Below, piece by piece: positions 55,174 to 64,000 of a stretch of 64,000 bases of DNA. The translations under genes were made by a program, and so were the position numbers. The notes below the pieces were generated by a model. It saw nothing but the letters and a program-made list of their open reading frames with translations. It ran no database searches and was not told where the DNA came from. Position 1 is the first letter of the stretch; each line of letters starts with the position of its first letter. Source of the DNA: Acidobacteriota bacterium (GTDB lineage Bacteria > Acidobacteriota > Blastocatellia > Pyrinomonadales > Pyrinomonadaceae); NCBI GenBank assembly GCA_016715115.1, contig JADKBM010000001.1, positions 402,259 to 466,258 on the forward strand. Reading direction: 5' to 3'.

Positions 55174-56193
55174 CTACTTTCCGAAAAGTCCGTCGCCGAG
55201 AAAATGTTCGCGGAGATATTTGATAGTATCCAGGAGCGTTTCCTGCGGATCGCGCGCCGCGAATCCAAGTTCGTCTGCGGCTTTTAACGAGTCGAAATAC
55301 CAGAAATACTCACCCATCTCGACTTCCGACGCTTCGAACGGCGCCGGTTTGTTCCAGTGTTTGTAGAACGAGCTGATCAGATTCGATCCTGCAACGGCCA
55401 CCTTCTTCGGGACGCTGAACATCGGTGCGGGCACGCCTGTGAGCCGTTCGAGCCGCGAGAAAAAGTCGCGCACGGTCCAGTTCACCGCACCGAGCAGGTA
55501 TCGTTCCTGGTGTCGGCCGCGGTCGAGCGCGTTCATAAACGCCGTCGCCGCGTCGCGCGCGTCGACGAAGTTCAATCCCCCGGAGGGCGTGATCGGAAGC
55601 TTGCGGGCCATAAAGTCGAGGACGACCTTGGTCGAACTCAAGCGTTCATCGCCGCTGCCCAATAGCAGCGACGGCTTGAGGATAACGAGTCGTTCGCCTT
55701 TGCCGTCGAACGCCTTGAGCGCCGTTTTCTCCTGATAATACTTCGACGCGTAATACGGCCATTTGCTGAGAATCTCGAGCGGCTGCGGATACGATTCGTC
55801 GGTTATCTCGCCGTCGTCGGTGATCGCGCTCGTCCCGCTCGACGAGGCGAGAATGAAATTCTTGACTCCGTTTTCCTTCGCCGCCTCGCACAGAAGCCGT
55901 GTTCCCTCGACGTGGATCTTGTTCATCTGCGCCGCGCCGTCGTAGGCGAACGACACTTTCCCGGCGAGATGATAGATCGCCTCGCAGCCTTTTGTCGCCG
56001 CCGCCACATCGCCCGGCCGTGTCACCGACCCGGCAAACGGCTCGACTCCGGCATCGGTCATCCATCCCGGCACGCTCGAAGCCATAACGCGAAGGTTCTT
56101 CGCGCCGGCTTCGAGAAACTGATGCACAAGGTGCGCTCCGAGAAATCCGGTCCCGCCGGTTATGAGAATCTTTTTTTCAGGTTTCTTGGCCAT
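55174..56193 (-). CDS. NAD-dependent epimerase/dehydratase-like protein (extended SDR)
   Basis: A 339-residue extended SDR. Cofactor loop ILITGGTGFLGAHLVHQFLE, IYHLAGKVSFAYDG and the YxxxK pair in WPYYASKYYQEKTALKAF; LVILKPSLLLGSGDERLSST and RYLLGAVNWTVRDFFSRLERLTG match the dihydroflavonol-reductase/hopanoid-associated sugar epimerase branch. Start at ATG 56193; the upstream open frame includes a GCGATTTGCGATT repeat remnant. Substrate unknown. Confidence 0.9.
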   Translation of the reverse strand: MAKKPEKKILITGGTGFLGAHLVHQFLEAGAKNLRVMASSVPGWMTDAGVEPFAGSVTRPGDVAAATKGCEAIYHLAGKVSFAYDGAAQMNKIHVEGTRLLCEAAKENGVKNFILASSSGTSAITDDGEITDESYPQPLEILSKWPYYASKYYQEKTALKAFDGKGERLVILKPSLLLGSGDERLSSTKVVLDFMARKLPITPSGGLNFVDARDAATAFMNALDRGRHQERYLLGAVNWTVRDFFSRLERLTGVPAPMFSVPKKVAVAGSNLISSFYKHWNKPAPFEASEVEMGEYFWYFDSLKAADELGFAARDPQETLLDTIKYLREHFLGDGLFGK

Positions 56194-56290
56194 CTTTTTT
56201 ATTTGCGATTTGCGATTTTCAATTCGCGATTGGGATGTGACGCCATCGAAGAGTGACGAGAAACTGTAAATTGAAAACCGCAAATCGGAC

Positions 56291-59110
56291 CTACTTGATC
56301 AGGACCGGTTCGCCGAAGCCGAGTTCCTTTAGTCTCGGAAGCTGTGTTTTCGCGTCGCCGACGACCAACCAGTACATCTTACCAGTGTTCAGGTATTTCG
56401 CCGAAAGTTCGCGAATGCGCGCGATAGTCATCGATTTCACGATTCCCTCGCGTTGCTTGACATAGTCCGGCCGCCAACCGTATTTGCTGATGTTTGCGAG
56501 CATCCCGAGCTTGGCGCCGGCGGTTTCGAAGGCACGCGCGTTGCTTTTGATTAGAAAACTCTTGGTGGTCTCGAGATCAGCCGCCGAGAAGTTCTTTCCG
56601 TAATCGTTCAAGATCGATTTCACGAGTTGGGCCGATTCGAGCGTTACATTCGTCCGGACGCCGCTCGCGATCGAGAACGCTCCGGGCGATCTGGTTCCCG
56701 AAAACTGCGAGCTGATGCCGTACGTATAGCCTTTGCCCTCGCGCAGTTGCTGCGTCAATTGCGAAGCGAATCCGCCGCCGCCAAGAATGTAGTTCATTAC
56801 CGTGGCGGGATAGAAATCGGGATCCGTCTGCGCCAGCGCCGGATACCCGAATCGGATCACCGACTGTTTCGCGTCGGGCACGTCGTAAAAGAACACCTTC
56901 GACGAGTCCGGAGCTTTCGGAGTCGCAAAATTCGGGATGACGACCTTTTTCGCCATCCAGCGCTTGTTGATCGAGGCCAGCGAACCGACAAGCGCCGCCT
57001 TTCTGAGATCGCCGACGACGTGCATCCGCGCCACCGACGGCGAAATGTTCTTCGCGTAGAAAGCTTTCAGATCATCCATCGTGATCGCGCCGACCGATTC
57101 GACCGTTCCGAGTTGATTCCGCGAACGGATGTTGTCCTTGCCGTAGATCAGACCGTTGAAGCTATTGGTTGCGATCGCGTTCGGATTCGCCGACTGCTGG
57201 CGGATCTGACTGATGACGCTTTGCTTGACCAGTTCGAATTCCTTCGCGTCCCAGCGCGGTTCGAGCAATATCTCTTCGACGAGCGCGAGCGTCGCCGCAT
57301 AGTTTTTCGAAAGCGTCGTAACTCCGAATCGGATGTCTTCGGTGCCGGCGACGACCTGGATCGAAGCGCCGAGTTGCTGGATCGCCTCTTCAAGCTCCTG
57401 CGGCGTCCGGCGCGCCGTTCCTTGGGTCATCATCCGCGCCAGCAGATTCGAGACTCCGACCTTGTTGATATCTTCGAGAAGCAATCCGCCATCGATGACG
57501 ATCTCGAATTGAACGAGCGGAACCTCCCGGTTCTCGATCCCGTAAACCGTCATCCCGTTCGTCATTTTCTGTTGCCAGACGGTCGGCACGACGACCGATG
57601 GCGCCGGACCATACGAGGGTTCGACCGTGCGGTCGAAGCTCGACGGCGTCCGTTCGTAAGTCGCGTTCACGTTCGGATCGACGTCGTCTTCCGCGCCTTG
57701 AACAATCTTTTCTTCAACGACCTCCGCCTTTCGCGAGCCTTCGAGGGCAAGTTCCGGCTTGCCCTTCGGCACGAAACTCGTCGCGACATAGTTCTTGTTC
57801 TTGATGTATTTTTCGTAAACGCGGGTCACGTCGGCCGGGGTCACCGCGAGGATATTCTGAATGTCTTTCGCGATGAAGCCGGGATCGTCGGCGAAAATGT
57901 TGTACTGGGCGAGTTGGAAACCTTTCCCGAGGACGCTCGACAGTGAATTGTAGAACTGTGTCTCCTGGCCGGCCTTGATGCGGTTCAGGTCGCGCTCGCT
58001 GATTCCCTCTTTTTCGAACTTCGCGAACGCTTCACCGATCGCCGCGGCGGCTCCGTCGAGGTCCTTGCCGGGAAACGCGCGGAGCGAGAGTTCGAATTGA
58101 CCCGCAAGTTCAGAATCCTGGTTCGAGATATTGACGTTCGACGTCAGTTTCTTATCCTCGACCAACACCTGATAAAACGGCGCTTTTTTGCCGTTCGAGA
58201 GATAGTCGGCGAGAATTGCCAGCGCGTAGGCGTCGGGGCTGTATTGCTCGGCCGTCGGCCAGACCATCGTTAGCTCGGGGAGTTGCGCGAAGTTGTCCTC
58301 GTGATAGAGCTTGACCGTTTCCTTGACGACTCCCGAACGTTTCTCCATCGGAGCGACTTCGGGCCCGCGCTTGATCTCACCGAAATACTTTTCGACCCAT
58401 TTCTTCGCCTGAACCGTGTCGAAATCGCCGGCGACCGTCAGCGTCACATTGTTCGGCACGTACCAGCGGCGGAAGAATTCCTTGACGTCCGCCAACGTCG
58501 CGTTTTGAAGATCATCGAGCGATCCGATTACCTGCCAGTTGTACGGATGGTCCTCCGGATAGAGCGCCTTGTCGATAACGTAAGACGTGTGTCCGTAGGG
58601 CTGGTTGTCGACGCCCTGACGTTTCTCGTTCTTGACGACCTGCTTTTCCTTCGCCAGGACCGGATCGGTAACGGTATTGATGAACCAGCCGAGTTTGTCG
58701 GCTTCCGCCCAGATCATCTTTTCGAGCGAATCTTTCGGAACGGTCTGGAAATAGTTCGTCCGATCGCGCGACGTCGAACCGTTCGCGCCCGAACCGCCGA
58801 TCCGCGCGCTCATCTTGTCGAGTCCTCCCTTGCCGAGGTTTTCGGATTCAAGGAACAGCAGATGTTCGAACAGATGCGCGAAACCGGTCCGTCCGGCCTT
58901 CTCTCGCGCCGACCCGACGTGCGCCGTCAACGCGACCGCAACTACAGGATCGGAACGGTCGATGTGAAAAACGACCTCGAGCCCGTTCGGCAGCGTGAAT
59001 TTCTCGAAATCGACCTTGAACGTAGGTTTCGATACCGTTTTTTGAGCCGGAACGACGAGGACCGAAAGTAGTAGACAAAAGACCAGCAGCAGACGATAAA
59101 GGATTTTCAT
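56291..59110 (-). CDS. M16 family zinc metallopeptidase, two-domain (pitrilysin type), exported
   Basis: A 939-residue peptidase with signal peptide LLVFCLLLSVLVVPAQ. The N-terminal M16 domain has the inverted zinc motif HLFEH (FAHLFEHLLFLES) and the downstream glutamate in KNEKRQGVDNQPYG. The C-terminal half (about 500-930) is the inactive partner (SNLLARMMTQGTARRTPQEL; GEMNYILGGGGF-like YILGGGGFASQLTQQLRE). Length and arrangement are normal for fused bacterial M16 proteins. Degrades peptides in the periplasm or outside the cell. Confidence 0.95.
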   Translation of the reverse strand: MKILYRLLLVFCLLLSVLVVPAQKTVSKPTFKVDFEKFTLPNGLEVVFHIDRSDPVVAVALTAHVGSAREKAGRTGFAHLFEHLLFLESENLGKGGLDKMSARIGGSGANGSTSRDRTNYFQTVPKDSLEKMIWAEADKLGWFINTVTDPVLAKEKQVVKNEKRQGVDNQPYGHTSYVIDKALYPEDHPYNWQVIGSLDDLQNATLADVKEFFRRWYVPNNVTLTVAGDFDTVQAKKWVEKYFGEIKRGPEVAPMEKRSGVVKETVKLYHEDNFAQLPELTMVWPTAEQYSPDAYALAILADYLSNGKKAPFYQVLVEDKKLTSNVNISNQDSELAGQFELSLRAFPGKDLDGAAAAIGEAFAKFEKEGISERDLNRIKAGQETQFYNSLSSVLGKGFQLAQYNIFADDPGFIAKDIQNILAVTPADVTRVYEKYIKNKNYVATSFVPKGKPELALEGSRKAEVVEEKIVQGAEDDVDPNVNATYERTPSSFDRTVEPSYGPAPSVVVPTVWQQKMTNGMTVYGIENREVPLVQFEIVIDGGLLLEDINKVGVSNLLARMMTQGTARRTPQELEEAIQQLGASIQVVAGTEDIRFGVTTLSKNYAATLALVEEILLEPRWDAKEFELVKQSVISQIRQQSANPNAIATNSFNGLIYGKDNIRSRNQLGTVESVGAITMDDLKAFYAKNISPSVARMHVVGDLRKAALVGSLASINKRWMAKKVVIPNFATPKAPDSSKVFFYDVPDAKQSVIRFGYPALAQTDPDFYPATVMNYILGGGGFASQLTQQLREGKGYTYGISSQFSGTRSPGAFSIASGVRTNVTLESAQLVKSILNDYGKNFSAADLETTKSFLIKSNARAFETAGAKLGMLANISKYGWRPDYVKQREGIVKSMTIARIRELSAKYLNTGKMYWLVVGDAKTQLPRLKELGFGEPVLIK

Positions 59111-59421
59111 AAGTTAGTTTACGGGCAGACGGCGCGACTTTGTTTCGCGTCTTCGCAATTTGGGTATAGACCGAAGTATTACGTGCGCCGCGCCGCGCCG
59201 GGTTTCAGTTTTGCGTTCCGCGTGTCCACGGCCGGCATTCCAATTCCTGCAAATCGGATGAGCCCTGATGTGACAGGCCGAGGCGTTTCGCCCCGGCCTG
59301 TCACGGAGAGCGACGTTACCGCTTATTTTCAATGCAACCGAAAAGTAATGCAACTTGAGTTCGTCAGGAGATTTCCGTAGTATGAGGTCGAACGAAAAAC
59401 CATACCTTTGGAGTAACTAAA
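59111..59421. other. divergent intergenic region with a strong hairpin
   Basis: A near-perfect hairpin at 59270-59304 (GTGACAGGCCG / CGGCCTGTCAC arms with GGCG and CGCC inside) lies between the divergent M16 and transglycosylase genes. It has no T run. The rest looks non-coding. Confidence 0.7.
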
Positions 59422-60342
59422 ATGAAAGAATCTTTCTCTGCCGCTTTTCTTTTGCTAACGATGCTCACGCACTTTGCCTGCGCGCAAAAAACGGACGTCA
59501 AACCGCCGGTCGAGACGAAGACTTATTCGCAAATGGATGATGACGAGAAATCTCGTTTCATCGCCGCCAAATCCGACGAGATTCTGGCTCTTTTCGGACG
59601 CACCGAGGGCGACGGGATCAATGCCGAAGGGCTACGGCTGATCCGCACGCAAATTGACGGTTATTCAAAACGCTTTTCCTTACCAAAACTTGACCGATGC
59701 GATTCGAAAAGCTGGTTGAAAAACGATTTGACCTCGATATTGATGCGCGGCGTTAAGACGGCCGCTGCCATAAACGAAGAGTTTTCGGCCCAGAACCTGC
59801 CGCCTCAGATCGGACTTTACACGGCAATGATCGAAACCGAATTTTGCCCTTGTTTGCAGGCTCCGACCGGCCCTTTGGGAATGTTTCAGTTTCTTGCTTC
59901 GTCCGCCAAAGATCTTGGATTGAAAACCAAAGCAAAAGCCTCGCCGACAAATCCGGACGAAAGATGCCAGCCAAAACTGGCGGCACGCGCGGCGGCGAAA
60001 TTCTACAGAATGATGATTGACCGTGATTTTAAGAGCGATGCGATCGGTTTGCCGCTGGCGGTCAGCACCTACAATAGAGGTCAAGGCAATACAAAAAGAC
60101 ATATTTCCGAAGTTGCCGCAATCTCAAAAGCTCCGCAAATCAGCTTCTGGACTCTGATCGAAACAACCGAACTGCTCCGTGAGACGTTTGGAAAAGGGGA
60201 GTCATCTGAACCGCCGCTCTATTTCCAACAGTTTGAACAGGAAAACATCAAATACGTGCCGAAATTTTTTGCGGCGGCAATCATTGGCGAAAATCCGAAA
60301 GCCTTCGGAATCGATGCGAGTCCTTTGAGCCAGACCAAGTAG
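59422..60342 (+). CDS. lytic transglycosylase-like lipoprotein
   Basis: A 306-residue protein with a signal ending in LTHFAC|A (possible lipobox). The domain at about 110-230 resembles an SLT lytic transglycosylase: IGLYTAMIETEFCPC with the catalytic glutamate, APTGPLGMFQFLASSA, and LPLAVSTYNRGQGNTKRHI. Cleaves peptidoglycan glycan strands if active. Ribosome site GGAGTAAC before ATG. Followed by its own terminator. Confidence 0.85.
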   Translation: MKESFSAAFLLLTMLTHFACAQKTDVKPPVETKTYSQMDDDEKSRFIAAKSDEILALFGRTEGDGINAEGLRLIRTQIDGYSKRFSLPKLDRCDSKSWLKNDLTSILMRGVKTAAAINEEFSAQNLPPQIGLYTAMIETEFCPCLQAPTGPLGMFQFLASSAKDLGLKTKAKASPTNPDERCQPKLAARAAAKFYRMMIDRDFKSDAIGLPLAVSTYNRGQGNTKRHISEVAAISKAPQISFWTLIETTELLRETFGKGESSEPPLYFQQFEQENIKYVPKFFAAAIIGENPKAFGIDASPLSQTK

Positions 60343-60365
60343 AGATCGGCTTGACTTGATCCTGC

Positions 60366-60404
60366 CTGCCAAGAATTTCAGTCGAAATTCTTGGCAGATT
60401 CTTT
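60366..60404 (+). terminator. intrinsic terminator
   Basis: Perfect 14-bp stem CTGCCAAGAATTTC / GAAATTCTTGGCAG, loop AGTC, then ATTCTTTTC. It ends the transglycosylase gene. Confidence 0.9.
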
Positions 60405-60577
60405 TCGATAGGTGTTAAGCCGGCGCTTCGCAAAGGGGAGTTTGCCCGCGAATTTCCGCGAATAGGAATCTAATCCGGAGCCAAACGAAGAAACCGTGTT
60501 TCAACGATTTGGACCGCCTGGCGGACAAGCCACAGCGACCGAAGAAAGCGACAGAATACAAAAGCATCGGCGAGTTC

Positions 60578-63500
60578 TTATTCGTCGATGACCGGTTCCT
60601 GCTTCCGCGACTTCCGGCGTTCCGCTTTCCATCTTTTGCGGACCGCTGCAACATCGAATTTGTCGCGCTTGCCGTCGCGCATATTTTCGATCTCGTGCTG
60701 AACGCGCGCGGAGATCAGGCGATAAGCTTCGGTGTTCGGAACGCCTTTGGTCATCTCGAAAAGCTCGTCGTATTCGAGAAACCTCCCGATCTTCGCCCCG
60801 ATCTCGGCGCCGATGCTGTCTTTCGCCGGGATCGTCATTCCCTTCGGAAAAGCCTCGAACGTCCCCCACAGATAGATCGGCAGAATCCCGACCTTGTCGT
60901 TGAGCGCGAGGTAACCGATGATCGGCTTGAACTCCTGAATTTGGCCGTCGAGGCTTCGCGTGCCTTCGGGGAAAATGAGCGTGTTGTAGCCTTGTTTGAG
61001 AATATCGGTCACGTGCCGCAATGACTGGCGCAGACTTCCGGTGCGCTCGATCGGAACGAGCGTCGTGAAGTTGTTCATATAGGCGCGCTTGTATTTCGTG
61101 TCGAACCAGTAATCCGCGGCGGCGACCGCGACCGTCTGTTCGGCGACATCCTTGCCGAGCGCCTTTTTACCAGGCCGGTGTCGATGTGCGACGCGTGATT
61201 CGGCGCGACGATGAAGTTCGTGTGCTGCGGAACGTTCCCTCGCCGTCGATCTTCGTCTTGAGAACCGTGTCGTAAAGCCGCTCCTGCGCGAAATCGATGA
61301 CCTGATTTCCGATCCGGCGAACGATCGACGGGACGAAGATCTCATCGGTGTCTTTTTCTTCCTTTCTCGGCTCGTCGACGAGTTTCTTCGATTTGTCGAC
61401 CCGCTGGACTGCCGTCAGAAGCTCGCGGACGGTCTGCACTTCGTTGAGCGTGTCCGGCGAAACGACGCGGCCGCCGGCATCTTCGACCGCCGCCTGCAAT
61501 TCAACGAACATCAGCGAATCGAATCCGAGATCCGCGAGTTTGTCGCCGATCGAAACTTCCGAAAGCGCGCGGTTCGACACCGACGCGACGACCTTGCGGA
61601 TCCAAAGCGCGGTGTCGTCCCCCTTGGCTTCGGCCTCGACCTTGGTCTTGTTTTTGGATTTCGCCTCCAGATTCTGAAGCAGTTCGACGACTTCGGGCCG
61701 TTTCACCTTGCGCGTCGCCGTCCGCGGCAATTCGAACGGGGTCAGATGCATCGTCTTGACGCGTTTGAAGAAAGCCAACCCGGCCGAAACCTCCCGAAAA
61801 TGCTCTTCGACCTTTTTGTTCGTGTCGGCGCGAGAGAGCGCGATGTCGAACTCGTAATCGGGAACGACGAGCGCGGCGATTTTTTCTCCGCCGTCTTCGT
61901 CGGGCAATCCGACGACCGACATTTCCTTGATGAACTTCGACTTGCCGTAATGATCCTCGATCTCGTCGGGATAGATGTTCTTGCCGTTCGAATCGATGAT
62001 GACGTCCTTGGATCGCCCGACGATGAACAGGTTTCCGTCTTCGTCGAGCCGCCCGAGGTCGCCGGTCCGGAGCCATCGGTCCTGCATCACGGCCTCCGTT
62101 GCCTCGTCGTTCTTGTAATAGCCGACCATCACGTTCTGGCCGCGCGCGAGAACCTCGCCGACGCCATTTTCGTCCGGATTCTCGATCCTGACCTCGACGC
62201 CCGGCAGAGGCTTGCCGACGCTCCCGCGGAGCAATTTGTTGCCCGGACGCGCCACCGTCAGAACCGGCGATGATTCCGTCAGGCCGTAGCCTTCAAGGAC
62301 ATCGAAACCGAGTCCGTGAAGGTCTTTTTGTACTTTTTCGCTGAGCGCCGAACCGCCCGAGATCAGATATCGCATCCGTCCGCCCATTCCTGATGGATCG
62401 GGAAGAAGATGATCGGGCCTAGATTGAACGGCGTGTTGTCGCGCAGCCAGGCGTTGAAATCGATGACGCTGTCGGCGAGGTCCGCGAACCAGTCGCCGCG
62501 CTCGCGAAGTCGCGTTTTTATCCGTCGGTGAAGCATTTCCCATAGCGCCGGAACGCCGACCATTCCGGTGACGTGACCGCTCTCGATCGCCCTTGAGAGT
62601 TCTTCCGACGAAAGTTCGTCCAAATACGTGATCTGCGTCCCGTTCGAAAACGGCGTCAGAAACCCCGCCGAGAACTCGAACGTGTGATGCATCGGCAGAA
62701 CCGACAGAACGCCATCGTTGATGTCCATTTCGAGCACCGACGAGAGCATCGAGATCATATTGACGAAATTCTTGTGCGAGAGCATCACGGCTTTCGGCGT
62801 GCCGGTCGTGCCGGACGTGAATATGAGCGACGCGATCGAACTCGACGGGATCTTGTTCGGCAAAAGGGCGTTGCGCCGCGCTTCTTCCTGTTCGGATTGC
62901 ATCTCGAAAACTTCGTCGAACGTCCAGACGTCGATCTCGAGTCCGGCCGTTTTAAGGCGCTCGGCGAGATCCGGATTCTCAGACGCCAGTTTCGGCGACA
63001 GAACGATCGCCGACGCCTCACCGGCGCGAGCGAAGGCGACAATCTCGTCAACCGAGCTTGCCGGGTCGATCGGGATCGCCGTCGCGCCGGTCTTCAGGAT
63101 CCCGAAATAGGTCAATCCCCATTCGGGCATATTGTGCGAGAAAAGGATGACGCGACTGCCGGTCTTGATGCCTTTTTCGGCGAGAAACCCGCCGGCACGA
63201 AGCGCCAGTTCTTTGACATCCTCAAAGTGTATTGCTCCCGGCGACCGCCGCGTTCGATCTTCATCGCGACCCGCGTCGGGAAGCGCTTGACCGAGGTGTC
63301 GAACAGATCGAGCAGATCCTTGTAGGTGTACGAACGCTTTTCGACCTTCTTGAGTTCTTCTTCGAGCGTCGGAAGGACCCATTTTCGCATTCCCGGAAAA
63401 TGCACGTTGAGCCAGTAATCGTACCAGTCGAGCCTTTCCGGATACCACGGCAACAGATCTTTTCGCGGTCCTTGATCATCGACATCATCGCGCGGATATT

Positions 63501-64000
63501 GTCGGATCGATATTCGTACGCGTTATCGATCATAAACGGCTTGAACATCGCGAATGCGTCGATGGTTTCCTGTGTCGTGTTCTCGAATTCGGTGACGGAC
63601 TTTTTCAGATCCGAAACAATGTTCGAAAGACGTCCGCCGGCCCAGTTCGGCGCCGCTTTGTCGAGCAGATTGTTCGCCCGTTTCGCAAGTTTATTGAGCA
63701 TCGGCGCCGAGAATCGCTCATAGGTCTTCTGCGGCACGGGCGATGTTTCGATCATCGCCGCGGCCTTGTTCAGCAACTTGTTGCCGGAGTCTTTTTCGTT
63801 GAAATAGTCGCGTTTGTAGAGTCCGACGAGCCCGACGATGCGCTTCATATCGTTCGGGTTCGAATCGCCCGACGACGCCTGGAACACGAGCGGCGGATTG
63901 TCGTCGACGAGCGCGTTCATCGCCGCGCCGAGGATCGCGCCGGCGACCATATCGACCGGAATGATGTCGAGCACGAGCTTCTCGTTGACGGGAATGATCG
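60578..64000 (-). CDS. multidomain AMP-ligase / carrier / acyltransferase protein, frameshifted, runs off the window
   Basis: One long gene whose N-terminus lies beyond 64000. Order: NAD-binding reductase-like segment (VDMVAGAILGAAMNALVDD, from 63974 down), adenylate-forming acyl-CoA ligase (LIFTSGTTGTPKAVMLSHKN at about 62800; YGLTESSPVL; WLRTGDLGRLDEDGNLFIV), a carrier domain with LGFDSLMFVELQ, and a C-terminal PlsC-type acyltransferase (NHASHIDTG; LIFPEGTRSLDGQIQEF). The coding is split over at least five frames. Junctions near 63458, 63240, 62380, 61231 and 61170 are each repaired by one extra base in an A or G run, so the real gene is probably intact. Likely activates and transfers a fatty acid; product unknown. 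Confidence 0.88.

Overview
The window looks like a chromosomal segment of a heterotrophic Acidobacteriota, most likely class Blastocatellia (Pyrinomonadaceae-like). This is inference from gene content (ADP-forming acyl-CoA synthetase with an indolepyruvate oxidoreductase, GH92 and GH63 enzymes, many exported small proteins) and from dense dispersed short repeats. No rRNA or marker operon here fixes the taxon.

Region 1 (105-7656) is the most interesting. A 45-repeat, 44-spacer CRISPR array is followed by a leader and a minus-strand operon read cas6 - small phage-type gene - RT-cas1 fusion - cas2. The truncated terminal repeat (low-coordinate end), the leader and candidate promoter (high-coordinate end) and the 3' repeat end ATTAAGAC all say the array is transcribed on the minus strand. 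Read on the plus strand, almost all spacers look like pieces of protein-coding sequence in the sense direction, so the crRNAs would be antisense to mRNA. This fits a reverse-transcriptase adaptation module and an RNA-targeting (type III-like) partner. No effector gene (Cas10, Cmr or Csm) is present; one could lie left of position 1 or elsewhere in the genome.

Region 2 (8253-17399): a tRNA-Thr, an operon for fermentative oxidation of aryl/2-oxo acids (iorA-iorB-ADP-forming acyl-CoA synthetase), then two tandem, broken copies of an IS1182-type element. Region 3 (17400-28700): an exported protein, nucleoside uptake and salvage genes (BMP lipoprotein, ABC ATPase, thymidine phosphorylase), ispD/ispF with a PIN-TRAM protein, and radA with an apparent one-base deletion. 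Region 4 (28863-41007): exported NTF2-like proteins, a PhyH oxygenase, a GH92 mannosidase, a CYTH protein, a PilZ protein, a bacilliredoxin, an L,D-transpeptidase with tsaE, and the NAD(P)HX repair enzyme. Region 5 (41789-45312): two ECF sigma factors, a zinc-finger anti-sigma and a cytoplasmic-looking subtilase carrying a glycogen-binding-like domain. Region 6 (45359-60342): aquaporin, sugar-type dehydrogenases, a double VOC protein, a YHS lipoprotein, a GH63 glucosidase, a membrane Rieske/ferric-reductase-like operon, an epimerase, an M16 peptidase and a lytic transglycosylase. Region 7 (60578-64000) is one long multidomain AMP-ligase/carrier/acyltransferase gene broken by single-base homopolymer contractions.

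The frameshifts in radA and the AMP-ligase gene are repaired by adding one base to a short homopolymer, which points to sequencing or polishing error rather than gene death. Dispersed repeats (GTGGTCGGT/GTGAGCAGT arrays, GATTTGCG arrays, a 42-bp direct repeat, a MITE-like inverted repeat) sit in most longer intergenic gaps.
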